A stretch of DNA of 64,000 nucleotides from an uncultured Gemmatimonadota bacterium (GTDB taxonomy: Bacteria > Gemmatimonadota > Gemmatimonadetes > Palauibacterales > Palauibacteraceae): assembly GCA_913043255.1 (NCBI GenBank), contig CAJWLK010000002.1:62001-126000 (forward strand), read 5' to 3'. The translations under genes were made by a program, and so were the position numbers. Shown here one piece after another: positions 37,030-46,188 of the stretch. The notes below the pieces were generated by a model. That model ran no database searches, was not told the DNA's origin, and was given only the letters and a program-made list of their open reading frames with translations. Positions within the stretch are counted from its first letter, which is position 1, and every line of letters begins with the position of its first letter.

Positions 37030-38214
37030 ATGTCATCGATTAAACCCAACCCGGTTCCCAGGTTTGATCTCGAGGCTTGGCGGTCAGAGATCCCGATCCT
37101 TAAGTCGTTTATACCGCTCAACAATTGTTCACACGCACCTCAGAGTTCCCGGACCCGGGCAGCAGTCGAAACATATTTGGACTCGTGGGATCGGGACGGA
37201 ATGGATTGGGATCGTTGGCTTGATGAAGTGGAAAAAGCCAAGGCTGAATTCGCCGCTCTGGTCAGAGCGGACCCTGACACAATTGCGATTTCAACATCAG
37301 TTTCAGCCGCAACCGCAAGCTTGGCCAGTGCGTTCGATTTTTCTGGGGCACGTAACCGGATCGTCGCTAGTGAGGCAGAATTCCCCACAGTTGGGCAAGT
37401 ATGGCGAGCACACGAAAAGTACGGCGCCCAGATAGACTGGGTTCCAGTAGAGAACGGCATAATTGAATCAGAGGCTTATGAGGTTGCGATCGATGAACGT
37501 GTCCAAGTGGTATCAGCCTCGCACGCTTACTACCAGAATGGTTATAAGCAGGACATTGGCTCAATAGCCAAGATGGCCCATTCGGCAGGCAGTTGGTTAT
37601 TCGTCGACGCATATCAAACTCTCGGGACATGTCCAATAGACGTGAACGTGCTTGATGTGGATTTTCTCGCCGGAGGAACACTCAAGTATCTAATGGCAGC
37701 CCCTGGCATTGCATTCCTCTATGTGCGCCCTTCCTTGATTGACAGACTCAAACCCGCGCTGACAGGCTGGTTCGGCAGAGCGAACCCATTTGCCTTTGAT
37801 GCCAAGAGCCTAGACTGGTCGTCAACTGCTCGACGGTTCGAGACAGGGACGCCACCTATCCTGAACTCCTATGTGGCCCGAGCCGGGATTTCGATCATCA
37901 ACGAAATAGGGATTGACTCGATCAATCACTGGACTCGAATCCTCCAGACCCGACTCATAGAGGGTGGGCAAGCCCGCGAACTCGAAATTCACGGTTGCAC
38001 CGACGTCGACCGAAAAACGCCATCGACGGCATTTATCTGCCCCATTGATTCACATTGCATCGAAGCAGGTCTCCGCGAACGCGGCGTCTTAGCATCGGCA
38101 CGCGGCCAAACCATCCGCCTCGCACCACACTTCTTCAACACGCTTAACGAAATGGATGACGCACTCGATGCTCTGGTCGAGGTTCTCTCAATCAACACTC
38201 GATCGCAGAAATAG
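37030..38214 (+). CDS. class V aminotransferase-fold PLP enzyme
   Basis: The 394-residue cytosolic protein has the fold-type I PLP layout: SVSAATASLASAF in the phosphate-binding part, FVDAYQTLG (Asp holding the pyridine N) and the Schiff-base Lys219 in AGGTLKYLMAAPGIAFLY. RRFETGTPPILN is typical of the isopenicillin-epimerase/kynureninase/cysteine-desulfurase-like group. No desulfurase Cys loop is clear near the C-terminus. The reaction cannot be named. The NSS transporter gene follows after 31 bases. A second member of the same family lies at 46189. Confidence 0.88.
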   Translation: MSSIKPNPVPRFDLEAWRSEIPILKSFIPLNNCSHAPQSSRTRAAVETYLDSWDRDGMDWDRWLDEVEKAKAEFAALVRADPDTIAISTSVSAATASLASAFDFSGARNRIVASEAEFPTVGQVWRAHEKYGAQIDWVPVENGIIESEAYEVAIDERVQVVSASHAYYQNGYKQDIGSIAKMAHSAGSWLFVDAYQTLGTCPIDVNVLDVDFLAGGTLKYLMAAPGIAFLYVRPSLIDRLKPALTGWFGRANPFAFDAKSLDWSSTARRFETGTPPILNSYVARAGISIINEIGIDSINHWTRILQTRLIEGGQARELEIHGCTDVDRKTPSTAFICPIDSHCIEAGLRERGVLASARGQTIRLAPHFFNTLNEMDDALDALVEVLSINTRSQK

Positions 38215-38245
38215 GCACTTTCAAGACCATACCCTAGGTTCTGTC

Positions 38246-39640
38246 ATGTCTTCGAAATCTTCTTCGGCCGCTCGCGAGACCTTCTCTACACGCTTCGGAC
38301 TCCTAGCCACCATGATCGGCGTTGCGGTCGGACTGGGGAACGTTTGGCGATTCCCTTACATGGTAGGAGAATTTGGCGGCGCACCCTTCGTGTTATTCTA
38401 TGTTCTTGCCGTCTTACTAATCGGAGTGCCTGCCCTGATTGCTGAGTGGACTTTAGGGCGCCAGACGCACCGTGGACCTGTGGGAGCTTTCCAAACCGCA
38501 GGATTACCGCTTGGGCGTTATGTGGGATGGCTTTTTTTTGTGGGAGTGACCGCTGCAACCGGATATTACTCAAATGTGCTCGGGTGGGTGCTATACTATG
38601 CTGTGGCAGGCGTCGTGGGCATCATCGGGATCAACATTGATCCTTCACGAATTCTTCCGCCGGATCAGGGGTACTCGTTAACATCGATTATCCTGCAGTC
38701 CATCTGCACGCTACTCGTGCTGCTCGGGTGTGTGACCGTGCTCAGGAAAGGACTAAGGGCCGGGATCGAGAAAGCGAGCAGAATCATTGTTCCAACGCTT
38801 CTCATCGGACTCCTTATCCTGATTGCCCGCTCGCTTACCCTGCCCGGGGCCAGCGTTGGTATTCAATGGTACCTAGGCAAGTTCGAACCGGAAGCTCTTA
38901 CTGGCAGTGTGATGCTTGCAGCCATAGGACAAGCCATCTTCAGTCTATCCCTCGGTGGCACGTTTATGGTCGTCTACGGCTCTTATTTGAATCGAGATGA
39001 TCCCCTAAAAAAGAATGCCGCTTTGACCGCAACGGGTGATGTTTGCGCTGGTCTTCTTGCTGGCCTCGTAATTTTTCCCGCTGTCTTTGCTTTCGGATTC
39101 GAACCGGCAAGCGGTCCAGCACTACTGTTCTCAACTCTCCCGGCAGTATTCGGGCAGATTCCCCTGGGGGCTTTATTTTCTACTGTGTTTTTTCTCGCCC
39201 TGTTTGGTGCCGCATATCTGTCCGATGTAGCTGCACTGGAAGTGCTAGTTGCTGGCGTTACGGATAACACGAGTATCCACCGTTCCCGAGCGGTATGGAT
39301 GACTGCAAGCATTGTTTTTGCATTCGCAATTCCTCCCATGATTAACATGCGAATTTTCACGCCGTGGGATCTGACATTTGGGTCGGGGTTTCAGACTATG
39401 GGTGCTCTTATCTCCGTTATCGCGGTGGCTTGGTCATTAGACAGGTCTGAAGTGATCAAAGAGATCACTCGAGACGACCTGCAGTTATCGGACACTGTGG
39501 ACCAAACAGCCGATCGCTCAACCAACCGAAGTACAGTGTGGCTCTACTATTGGCTTCGGTTTGTAATTCCGGGCGCGATCCTAGCCGTTGGCTTATGGTG
39601 GATCTTCAGCGATCTTCTAGGAATCATCGGTAACGTCTAA
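38246..39640 (+). CDS. sodium-dependent neurotransmitter-type (NSS) amino acid transporter
   Basis: ATG 38246 is chosen because it begins MSSKSSSAARETFSTRFGLL; an ATG at 38156 lies inside the aminotransferase gene. The 464-residue protein has the TM1 motif GVAVGLGNVWRFPYM with the sodium- and substrate-binding unwound segment, and QAIFSLSLGGTFMVVYGSYL for TM6. Eleven or twelve helices are expected, as in LeuT-like bacterial carriers. It should take up an amino acid with sodium. The position between an aminotransferase and a molybdo-hydroxylase gene suggests its substrate feeds those enzymes. Confidence 0.93.
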   Translation: MSSKSSSAARETFSTRFGLLATMIGVAVGLGNVWRFPYMVGEFGGAPFVLFYVLAVLLIGVPALIAEWTLGRQTHRGPVGAFQTAGLPLGRYVGWLFFVGVTAATGYYSNVLGWVLYYAVAGVVGIIGINIDPSRILPPDQGYSLTSIILQSICTLLVLLGCVTVLRKGLRAGIEKASRIIVPTLLIGLLILIARSLTLPGASVGIQWYLGKFEPEALTGSVMLAAIGQAIFSLSLGGTFMVVYGSYLNRDDPLKKNAALTATGDVCAGLLAGLVIFPAVFAFGFEPASGPALLFSTLPAVFGQIPLGALFSTVFFLALFGAAYLSDVAALEVLVAGVTDNTSIHRSRAVWMTASIVFAFAIPPMINMRIFTPWDLTFGSGFQTMGALISVIAVAWSLDRSEVIKEITRDDLQLSDTVDQTADRSTNRSTVWLYYWLRFVIPGAILAVGLWWIFSDLLGIIGNV

Positions 39641-39729
39641 CCTCAGGCCGGAAAACTGAAATGTCATTTTACTGTGGACTAAACTCGTGGCGTTGAAGCC
39701 TTCGAGGCGTTGTTCGTACATTTTCTGAC

Positions 39730-42132
39730 ATGCGCCCAGACGAACTAATAACAAAGCAGCTAGAGGCTGCCGAACACGTCGACCGGTTGGCTGAACTTTC
39801 TGACGTCGAGTTCACTGCGATCGGCCAACGGGCGCGTCGTGTCGAAGGGCTTCGGAAATCGACCGGCAAGGAAATTTACACGGATGACATCGTGCTGCCC
39901 GGAATGCTGCATGGAAAAATCCTTCGGTCAACAGAAGCACATGCAAACATAGTCTCAATTGACACGTCCAAAGCCGAAGCACTCGAGGGCGTGCACAGCA
40001 TCATCACAGGTCGTGACATACCAGTAAATAATTATGGCATCATCCCTTGGACCCGGGACGAAGAGGTTCTGTGTGAAGATAAGGTTCGCTTCATCGGAGA
40101 CGCCGTCGCAGCTGTAGCTGCGGTTGATGAAGACACGGCTAACCGAGCAATCGAACTGATCCAGGTCGAATACGCTCCACTTCCTGTCTACCTAAATCCA
40201 GAAGACTCGCTAGGTGCCGAGGCAGCTGCACAGCCAATTCATGAACCTCGAAAACCTGGTCATAATGGTAATATCCTCAAGCACGTTCACCTCGAATTTG
40301 GTGACGTGGACAACTTGATGGCAGAGTCCGATGTCACGATCGAGGGAGAGTATAGATTCCATGGAACGACACACGCTCCAATCGAGCCCCACTGTGCTAT
40401 TGGGCGACTGAACGAGAACGATGTGTTGGAAGTGTGGTCATCGACCCAGGTGCCCCATTACCTGCAGCGGGAGTTGGCGCGAGTACTCGACCACGATGTC
40501 GCTAAGGTTCGGGTAGTCCAACCCGCCGTAGGTGGCGCTTTTGGAGGAAAATCCGAACCGTTTGATCTTGAGTTTTGCGTCGCATTACTTGCCAGCCGGA
40601 CAGGCCGACCCGTGAAGATCCTCTACACACGGGAGGAGGTGTTCTATTCGCATCGAGGCCGTCACCCGATGGAGATGCACTATAAGCTTGGGGCCTCTTC
40701 GGATGGAAAGCTAAAGGCGCTTGACGCCAGGACGATCCTGGACGGAGGCGCATACGCTTCGTTTGGGCTTGTTACGACTTATTACTCAGGCCAACTGCTC
40801 ACCTCACCGTGCCACATCGAATCATACCGCTTCGATTCAAAACGAGTATATACAAACGTCGCACCATGTGGTCCCAAGCGGGGCCATGGCTCTGTCCAGC
40901 CACGATTTGCGTATGAAATATCGCTCGACAAACTGGCCGAGAAGCTCCAGATCGACCCGTTCGAGATTCGCCGGAAAAATTTCATGGGAACGGGTCGGAC
41001 TATTAACGAATTCAAAGTTCAATCGAACGGATTCCTTGAGTGTCTCGAGGCCGTAGATCAGGCCAGCGATTGGAAGAACCGCTTTGGGAAGATGGAATAT
41101 GGCCGAGGTCTCGGGCTAGCTGCATCGTCATATATTTCAGGTACGAACTACCCGATTTACCCAAATCAGATGCCTCAAGCTGCGGTCCAGGTACAGGCTG
41201 AGCGCTCAGGACGAGTAACTGTGCTCCATGGAGCTTCAGAGATCGGGCAAGGCTCCGACTCGACCATGGCATACATCGTATGCGAAGAACTGGGCGTTCC
41301 GCTTGAATACGTTCGAGTTTTCTCTGCGGATACGGATCTTACGCCGGTGGATCTCGGCGCATACTCGTCCCGCGAGACCATCATGGTCGGCAATGCTTGT
41401 GTTGAGGCTTGCCGAGAGCTACGAGCCCTCGTGGTTGGCGCGCTTGCAGAGGAATGGGGAATCACGGAAGACCGAGTGAGATTGGCCCGTGGTTGGGCTT
41501 TTGACTGTGAAGATGATGGATCTCGGATACCAATCTCTGGAGCGTTTAACATCGCTGAGGAAAAGCACGGGCTACTCGGTTCTGTGGGTTCTTATAACAC
41601 GCCAAAAGACGTCCATGGCGACTACCGCGGCGGAACCATCGGCTCTTCTCCCGCATACAGCTTTACCGCGCACGTGGCCGAAGTTGAGGTTAACTCTGAT
41701 ACCGGATTTGTCGAAGTCAAGAATATCTGGGTCGCCCACGATTGTGGACGAGCTTTGAACCCTGCGCTCGTTGAAGGACAGATTGAAGGATCAGCCTACA
41801 TGGGCTTCGCTGAAGCCATTTTCGAAGAACAGGTCTTCATGGAAGGAACCGCGGAGGGCGGACTGCATAGTGCACCTTCACTATTGGATTATCGCATCCC
41901 GACTTCGCTCGACTGTCCGGAGTTCGAAGCATTGATCGTCGAATCAATTGACCCAGAAGGTCCATACGGTGCGAAAGAAGCGGGAGAAGGACCGTTACAC
42001 CCGTCTTTACCTGCAATTGCAAATGCAATCTACGATGCAGTGGGAGTCCGATTGGACTCGCTCCCCTTTACTCCAGATCGGGTCTGGAAAGCCATTCAAG
42101 AGCACCATACAAAAAGTGCCGGGGACCAGTAG
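39730..42132 (+). CDS. molybdopterin-binding large subunit of a molybdenum hydroxylase
   Basis: The 800-residue protein has the xanthine dehydrogenase/aldehyde oxidase layout: an N-terminal domain (RVEGLRKSTGKEIYTDDI, GMLHGKILRS), the molybdopterin motif VGGAFGGKSEPF, GASEIGQGSDS, and the active-site Glu in GAKEAGEGPLHP. The segment PVDLGAYSSRETIMVGNA recalls the alpha subunit of 4-hydroxybenzoyl-CoA reductase. The CO-dehydrogenase motif AYXCSFR is absent. There is no export signal. The small 2Fe-2S subunit is 8.6 kb upstream and no flavin subunit is in the window. The substrate is unknown. Confidence 0.93.
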   Translation: MRPDELITKQLEAAEHVDRLAELSDVEFTAIGQRARRVEGLRKSTGKEIYTDDIVLPGMLHGKILRSTEAHANIVSIDTSKAEALEGVHSIITGRDIPVNNYGIIPWTRDEEVLCEDKVRFIGDAVAAVAAVDEDTANRAIELIQVEYAPLPVYLNPEDSLGAEAAAQPIHEPRKPGHNGNILKHVHLEFGDVDNLMAESDVTIEGEYRFHGTTHAPIEPHCAIGRLNENDVLEVWSSTQVPHYLQRELARVLDHDVAKVRVVQPAVGGAFGGKSEPFDLEFCVALLASRTGRPVKILYTREEVFYSHRGRHPMEMHYKLGASSDGKLKALDARTILDGGAYASFGLVTTYYSGQLLTSPCHIESYRFDSKRVYTNVAPCGPKRGHGSVQPRFAYEISLDKLAEKLQIDPFEIRRKNFMGTGRTINEFKVQSNGFLECLEAVDQASDWKNRFGKMEYGRGLGLAASSYISGTNYPIYPNQMPQAAVQVQAERSGRVTVLHGASEIGQGSDSTMAYIVCEELGVPLEYVRVFSADTDLTPVDLGAYSSRETIMVGNACVEACRELRALVVGALAEEWGITEDRVRLARGWAFDCEDDGSRIPISGAFNIAEEKHGLLGSVGSYNTPKDVHGDYRGGTIGSSPAYSFTAHVAEVEVNSDTGFVEVKNIWVAHDCGRALNPALVEGQIEGSAYMGFAEAIFEEQVFMEGTAEGGLHSAPSLLDYRIPTSLDCPEFEALIVESIDPEGPYGAKEAGEGPLHPSLPAIANAIYDAVGVRLDSLPFTPDRVWKAIQEHHTKSAGDQ

Positions 42133-42234
42133 CGAAAAAGCGCCACTCCATGGGCACAGCAGTTCCTGGCCCACTCAGAATTGAAGCCCAAAAAGACTGA
42201 CACATTACGATCGCCCCAACAAAGGGAATGCACT

Positions 42235-45024
42235 ATGCCGTGTCACCTTCGACTCCTATTTCGACCCTTCAAACAAAACTCGGTCGCGCTCGCGAGTTTT
42301 ATTGTCACTTTTCTTACCATCTACCAAGGACTGATAGGCCAACAACGTCCACCGATAGCTCCCAACGATTACGATCGCTGGGAGAATCTCGGAAGGGCCA
42401 CGTTGTCTCCCAACGGAGAGTGGATTGCATATGAGGTAACTCGTGTGAACGAGAAAAATGAGTTGCGCTACCAGCAACTCGTAGACGGCGAGACAATAGC
42501 AGTTCACTCTGCGCAAAACCCGCAATTTTCGTCAGACAGTCGATGGTTGGTGTGGACGGTAGAGGTGTCAGATGAAGAGCGTGAACGGTTGGAGAAGGAA
42601 GAAACACCGGTCCGCGACGCCATCGGACTTACCGACCTTCTGACGAGTGAAGAAAAAAGCTTTGATAATGTTCGGGCTCGAGCTTTTGACCCAACCGGAT
42701 CCTTCCTCGTCCTACACGGTTACCCGCCAGATGAGCCAGACCAAAAGGGGGCGAACCTACGCGTTCTGGACCTTCAATCAGGCCGAGAGACAACTTTTGG
42801 CAACGTTGCTGAGTTCACGTGGAGTGACTCCTACCCAATGCTGGCTATGGTGATTGCGACAGGTGGAGATGAGGGGAACGGCGTCCAAGTTTACGAGCCG
42901 ACTACCGACCGGCTTCAGTCACTGGACACTTCAGAATCAGCGTACACAAAGCTTGCCTGGAGGAAAGGAGCTGCGGCATTAGCTGTACTACGGTCTCATG
43001 AAGGCGCGAGCAAAGACCAACCCACATACTCAATCCTTACCTGGACTGGACTCGATAACAAAGAAGCACTCTTCAGAAGATTTCACGCTTCCGATAACTA
43101 CTCCGTCGATATCGTGAAAGACCGAACCCCAACTTGGTCGGAGGACGGTCGGATGATCTCAGTGGGTGTCCGCCAAATCGATGAAAATGGCGAGAATGAC
43201 GAGTCCGTTTCAGACGAGGGTAAAGAGGATGGAGATGAACCCGAGCTTCCCAACCTTCAGATCTGGCACTCGAGGGACGTACGAATATACCCCCAACAGA
43301 AGGTGTCAGAATCGGATGATGAGCACCGCTCCCAGCTTTCCGTATGGCACCTCGACACCGATAAACTGATCATCGCCGGATCCGATCTCATGGAAAATGC
43401 GCGAGTGATGGAGGGTTGGAACCATGTCCTCGAAGATGTCGATGAACCTTACGGTTGGGGGCAGATGTTCGGCCGCCCTTATCATGACGTTTGGGCGATC
43501 GATCTTCAAACTGGTGAACGTCACTTGGCACTGGAGCATGTACGGTATGAGTGGCCAAGTGCTGGTGGTCGGTATTTGGTCAGTTTTGATGGTGCGAACT
43601 ACTCCAGCCTAGATCTTGAAACGGGCCAAACCTACAACCTCACATCGACGCTCCCGACGGTATTCGCCGATACTACCTACGACACTCCAACCGACATGCT
43701 GCCGCCATTCGGCTTCTCACCCCAGTGGCTTGAACACGACGCCGGGATCTTATTGAACGATGAACATGATGTCTGGCGGATTGCACTGGACGGATCTTCC
43801 GCGTTTCGGATTACCGACGGACAAGCTGAACGAGTTACACACCGTGTACAGGTACTGGGCGATGATGATGTACCTGGGCTTAACCCTGAGGAACCAATTT
43901 ACCTTTCCTTACACGGCGAATGGAGTGAGAAACGCGGATATGCTCGTGTCATGCCCGATGGAACCGTGGAACGTTTGCTCTATGAAGACGAGATGATATC
44001 TGGACTTCTCAAGGCTGATTCCGCCGACGTATATGTGTATCGGGCTATGAGGTTCAGTGATCCGCCCGACTACTTCGTTTCCGGACCAGATCTCGCTGAT
44101 GCAACACAAGTCACAAAGATCAATCCGTTCATTTCTGAATACGCCTGGGGGCATTCTGAACTCATCGACTTCACTAGTGAAGAAGGTCATAAACTTCAAG
44201 CGGTCCTCTATTACCCTGTGAATTACGTCGCAGGTACAGCTGTTCCTACGATTGTCTACACGTATGAGATGCGGTCGCAAACGATCCATAACTTCGGTGT
44301 CCCTACCGAGCGTCAGTATTACAACTTCACTGCATGGACTCAGCAAGGATATGCAGTTCTCCAACCTGATATCGTATACACCGCGCGCGAACCGGGTATG
44401 AGCGCGCTCGCTTCAGTACGTGCGGCCGTGGCCAAAGCGGTCGAGATGGGCATCGCAGACCCGGATGCAGTCGGGCTCATCGGGCACTCTTGGGGTGGTT
44501 ATCAGGCTACGTTCCTTCCAACCCGCACAAACATTTTCGCGGCCTCGGTTGCGGGGGCTCCTCTCACGGACTTCGTGAGCTTCATGGGCCAAATTCACTG
44601 GAACTCTGGCGCACCGGAACTTACCCACTGGGAAACAGGTCAAGGACGCATGGAAGTTCCATTCTGGGAGGATCCCGAGGCACACCGTCGAAACTCACCC
44701 ATTCATAAAGTGCATGAGATGGAAACTCCACTCCTTATGGCTTTTGGGGACAATGATGGCACCGTGGACTGGGATCAGGGGACAGAGTTCTACAACTTTG
44801 CCCGAAGAGCTGGAAAACAGATGGTTCTGCTCGTATACGAGGGAGAGAACCACGGCTTTTCGAAAAAAGCGAACCAAGTAGATTACCACCGCCGAATTCT
44901 TGAGTGGTTTGACCATTACCTGAAGGGAGAAGCTGCTCCGGCATGGATTACAGATGGAGTGGCGTTAAAAAGCTTAGAGGATGAGAAGAAAAGGGTGGCA
45001 ACTAACAACGACGTAAGTAGGTAA
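42235..45024 (+). CDS. secreted S9 family prolyl oligopeptidase-like peptidase
   Basis: ATG 42235 follows AAGGGA and starts a signal-bearing N-terminus with cleavage near LIGQQ; a TTG at 42181 would add 18 polar residues. The 929-residue protein has a long beta-propeller part (about residues 40-620) with an acidic insert (SDEGKEDGDEPELP), then a peptidase domain with Ser752 in GHSWGGYQ, Asp in FGDNDGTVDW and His in GENHGFSKK. It is larger than the S9 peptidase at 1161. It probably cleaves peptides in the periplasm. The DUF1460 gene follows after 27 bases. Confidence 0.92.
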   Translation: MPCHLRLLFRPFKQNSVALASFIVTFLTIYQGLIGQQRPPIAPNDYDRWENLGRATLSPNGEWIAYEVTRVNEKNELRYQQLVDGETIAVHSAQNPQFSSDSRWLVWTVEVSDEERERLEKEETPVRDAIGLTDLLTSEEKSFDNVRARAFDPTGSFLVLHGYPPDEPDQKGANLRVLDLQSGRETTFGNVAEFTWSDSYPMLAMVIATGGDEGNGVQVYEPTTDRLQSLDTSESAYTKLAWRKGAAALAVLRSHEGASKDQPTYSILTWTGLDNKEALFRRFHASDNYSVDIVKDRTPTWSEDGRMISVGVRQIDENGENDESVSDEGKEDGDEPELPNLQIWHSRDVRIYPQQKVSESDDEHRSQLSVWHLDTDKLIIAGSDLMENARVMEGWNHVLEDVDEPYGWGQMFGRPYHDVWAIDLQTGERHLALEHVRYEWPSAGGRYLVSFDGANYSSLDLETGQTYNLTSTLPTVFADTTYDTPTDMLPPFGFSPQWLEHDAGILLNDEHDVWRIALDGSSAFRITDGQAERVTHRVQVLGDDDVPGLNPEEPIYLSLHGEWSEKRGYARVMPDGTVERLLYEDEMISGLLKADSADVYVYRAMRFSDPPDYFVSGPDLADATQVTKINPFISEYAWGHSELIDFTSEEGHKLQAVLYYPVNYVAGTAVPTIVYTYEMRSQTIHNFGVPTERQYYNFTAWTQQGYAVLQPDIVYTAREPGMSALASVRAAVAKAVEMGIADPDAVGLIGHSWGGYQATFLPTRTNIFAASVAGAPLTDFVSFMGQIHWNSGAPELTHWETGQGRMEVPFWEDPEAHRRNSPIHKVHEMETPLLMAFGDNDGTVDWDQGTEFYNFARRAGKQMVLLVYEGENHGFSKKANQVDYHRRILEWFDHYLKGEAAPAWITDGVALKSLEDEKKRVATNNDVSR

Positions 45025-45051
45025 CAAGACAATGCCAAGGGTAACTTAAAA

Positions 45052-45984
45052 ATGTGGGGACTACTGAAAGTCAGCGCCTTTATTACGGCAATTATTATTG
45101 CCATTGGCGTACTTGCTTCTTCCCAGAATCAGCCGGATGTGCGCCCTGGGGAGCCAACACAAGACGAGCCAAATCAAAAGTGGGAGACCGAAGACTGGGG
45201 CATATTTTCATCAAAGGTGAGGTATGCGGCCGAGAAGCAACTCGATACTGCTCCTCTCTCGCAAACAATCACTCAACTCGCAATCTCGTTTGTTGGGACA
45301 ACTTACACACCGGGGACATTGGAGGTTAATGATCCCGAGTCGTTAGTGATCAATCTTCGTGAACTTGACTGCGTCACGTTCGTCGAAACCGTGCTTGCTC
45401 TGACGCGATTCATTCGTAATGACGGTTCCGAACTCTTAAATGACCCACCCGCTGCACAAGCGCAGTATGAACGTTACCTCACCGAGCTTCGCTATCGCGA
45501 CGGGGTGATTAACGGATACGAGAGTCGATTACACTATTTCTCCGAGTGGTTGAGGAGCAATGAGCGTAAGGGGCTACTAGACATCATAACACATGGCCTG
45601 ACCCCAGAGTCCGATGACGAACCAATTGACTTTATGTCTACTCACCCAACCATGTACCGACAGCTCGTTAACCCTATGGTTCTAGAATCAATCCAAGAAA
45701 TGGAAAGGCGAATAAACGCTCATCTGCCTCGCGCTTATGTGCCGGCAGAACGCATAAAAGAGATCAGCCCGTTAATTCAGGATGGAGATATCATCGCTGC
45801 GACATCGACTGTACAAGGTCTCGACATCGCACATACCGGGTTCGCGATCTGGTTAGATGGGAACCTACACCTCCTTCATGCACCACTGATCGGTTCAGAG
45901 GTTGAGATATCTGAATTGCCACTATCTGACAGAATCAATTCGATCCCCTCTCAGGATGGCATCATGGTGGCTCGGGCACATTAG
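45052..45984 (+). CDS. DUF1460 (muramoyl-alanine amidase-like) exported protein
   Basis: The 310-residue protein has an N-terminal hydrophobic segment (FITAIIIAIGVLAS), either a signal or an anchor. The domain carries an NlpC/P60-like active site: Cys107 in RELDCVTFVETVLAL and His261 in DIAHTGFAIWL, with DGDIIAATST before it. TTYTPGTLEVNDPE and LRYRDGVINGYESRLHYFSE are family features. Members are thought to cleave peptidoglycan peptides or related amides, but the reaction is not proven for this branch. It lies between an S9 peptidase and a PLP enzyme on the same strand. Confidence 0.87.
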   Translation: MWGLLKVSAFITAIIIAIGVLASSQNQPDVRPGEPTQDEPNQKWETEDWGIFSSKVRYAAEKQLDTAPLSQTITQLAISFVGTTYTPGTLEVNDPESLVINLRELDCVTFVETVLALTRFIRNDGSELLNDPPAAQAQYERYLTELRYRDGVINGYESRLHYFSEWLRSNERKGLLDIITHGLTPESDDEPIDFMSTHPTMYRQLVNPMVLESIQEMERRINAHLPRAYVPAERIKEISPLIQDGDIIAATSTVQGLDIAHTGFAIWLDGNLHLLHAPLIGSEVEISELPLSDRINSIPSQDGIMVARAH

Positions 45985-46137
45985 GAGATTGGTTATGCGT
46001 TACCGAAATGAAGTTCAATATTCCCCTGACCCGCAACTATATTTGAGTTCTGTCGATAGGGAAGAACTGCAAACTGGAAGGTGAGAGGCAGGGACCGAAG
46101 CGGCTAAAATAGACAGGATAAGCCAGAATAATGAAAA

Positions 46138-46154
46138 CGTATACAAAGTATACG
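46138..46154. promoter_or_regulatory. perfect inverted repeat upstream of aminotransferase
   Basis: The bases cgtatacaaagtatacg form two 7-base arms around AAA, 35 bases before the ATG at 46189. The size and AT content suit an operator for a dimeric repressor such as a GntR-type protein, or a small RNA hairpin. No regulator gene is next to it. The rest of the 204-base gap (45985-46188) shows nothing I can name. Confidence 0.4.
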
Positions 46155-46188
46155 CTGTTGTATTGCGGACATTCAAGGTTGCCATCAC

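Noticed and set aside
39730-42132. Aerobic carbon monoxide dehydrogenase large subunit
   Set aside because: The form I active-site motif AYXCSFR and form II motif AYRGAGR are both absent; the matching region reads PKRGHGSVQPRFAYE, so a xanthine/4-hydroxybenzoyl-CoA-type enzyme is more likely.
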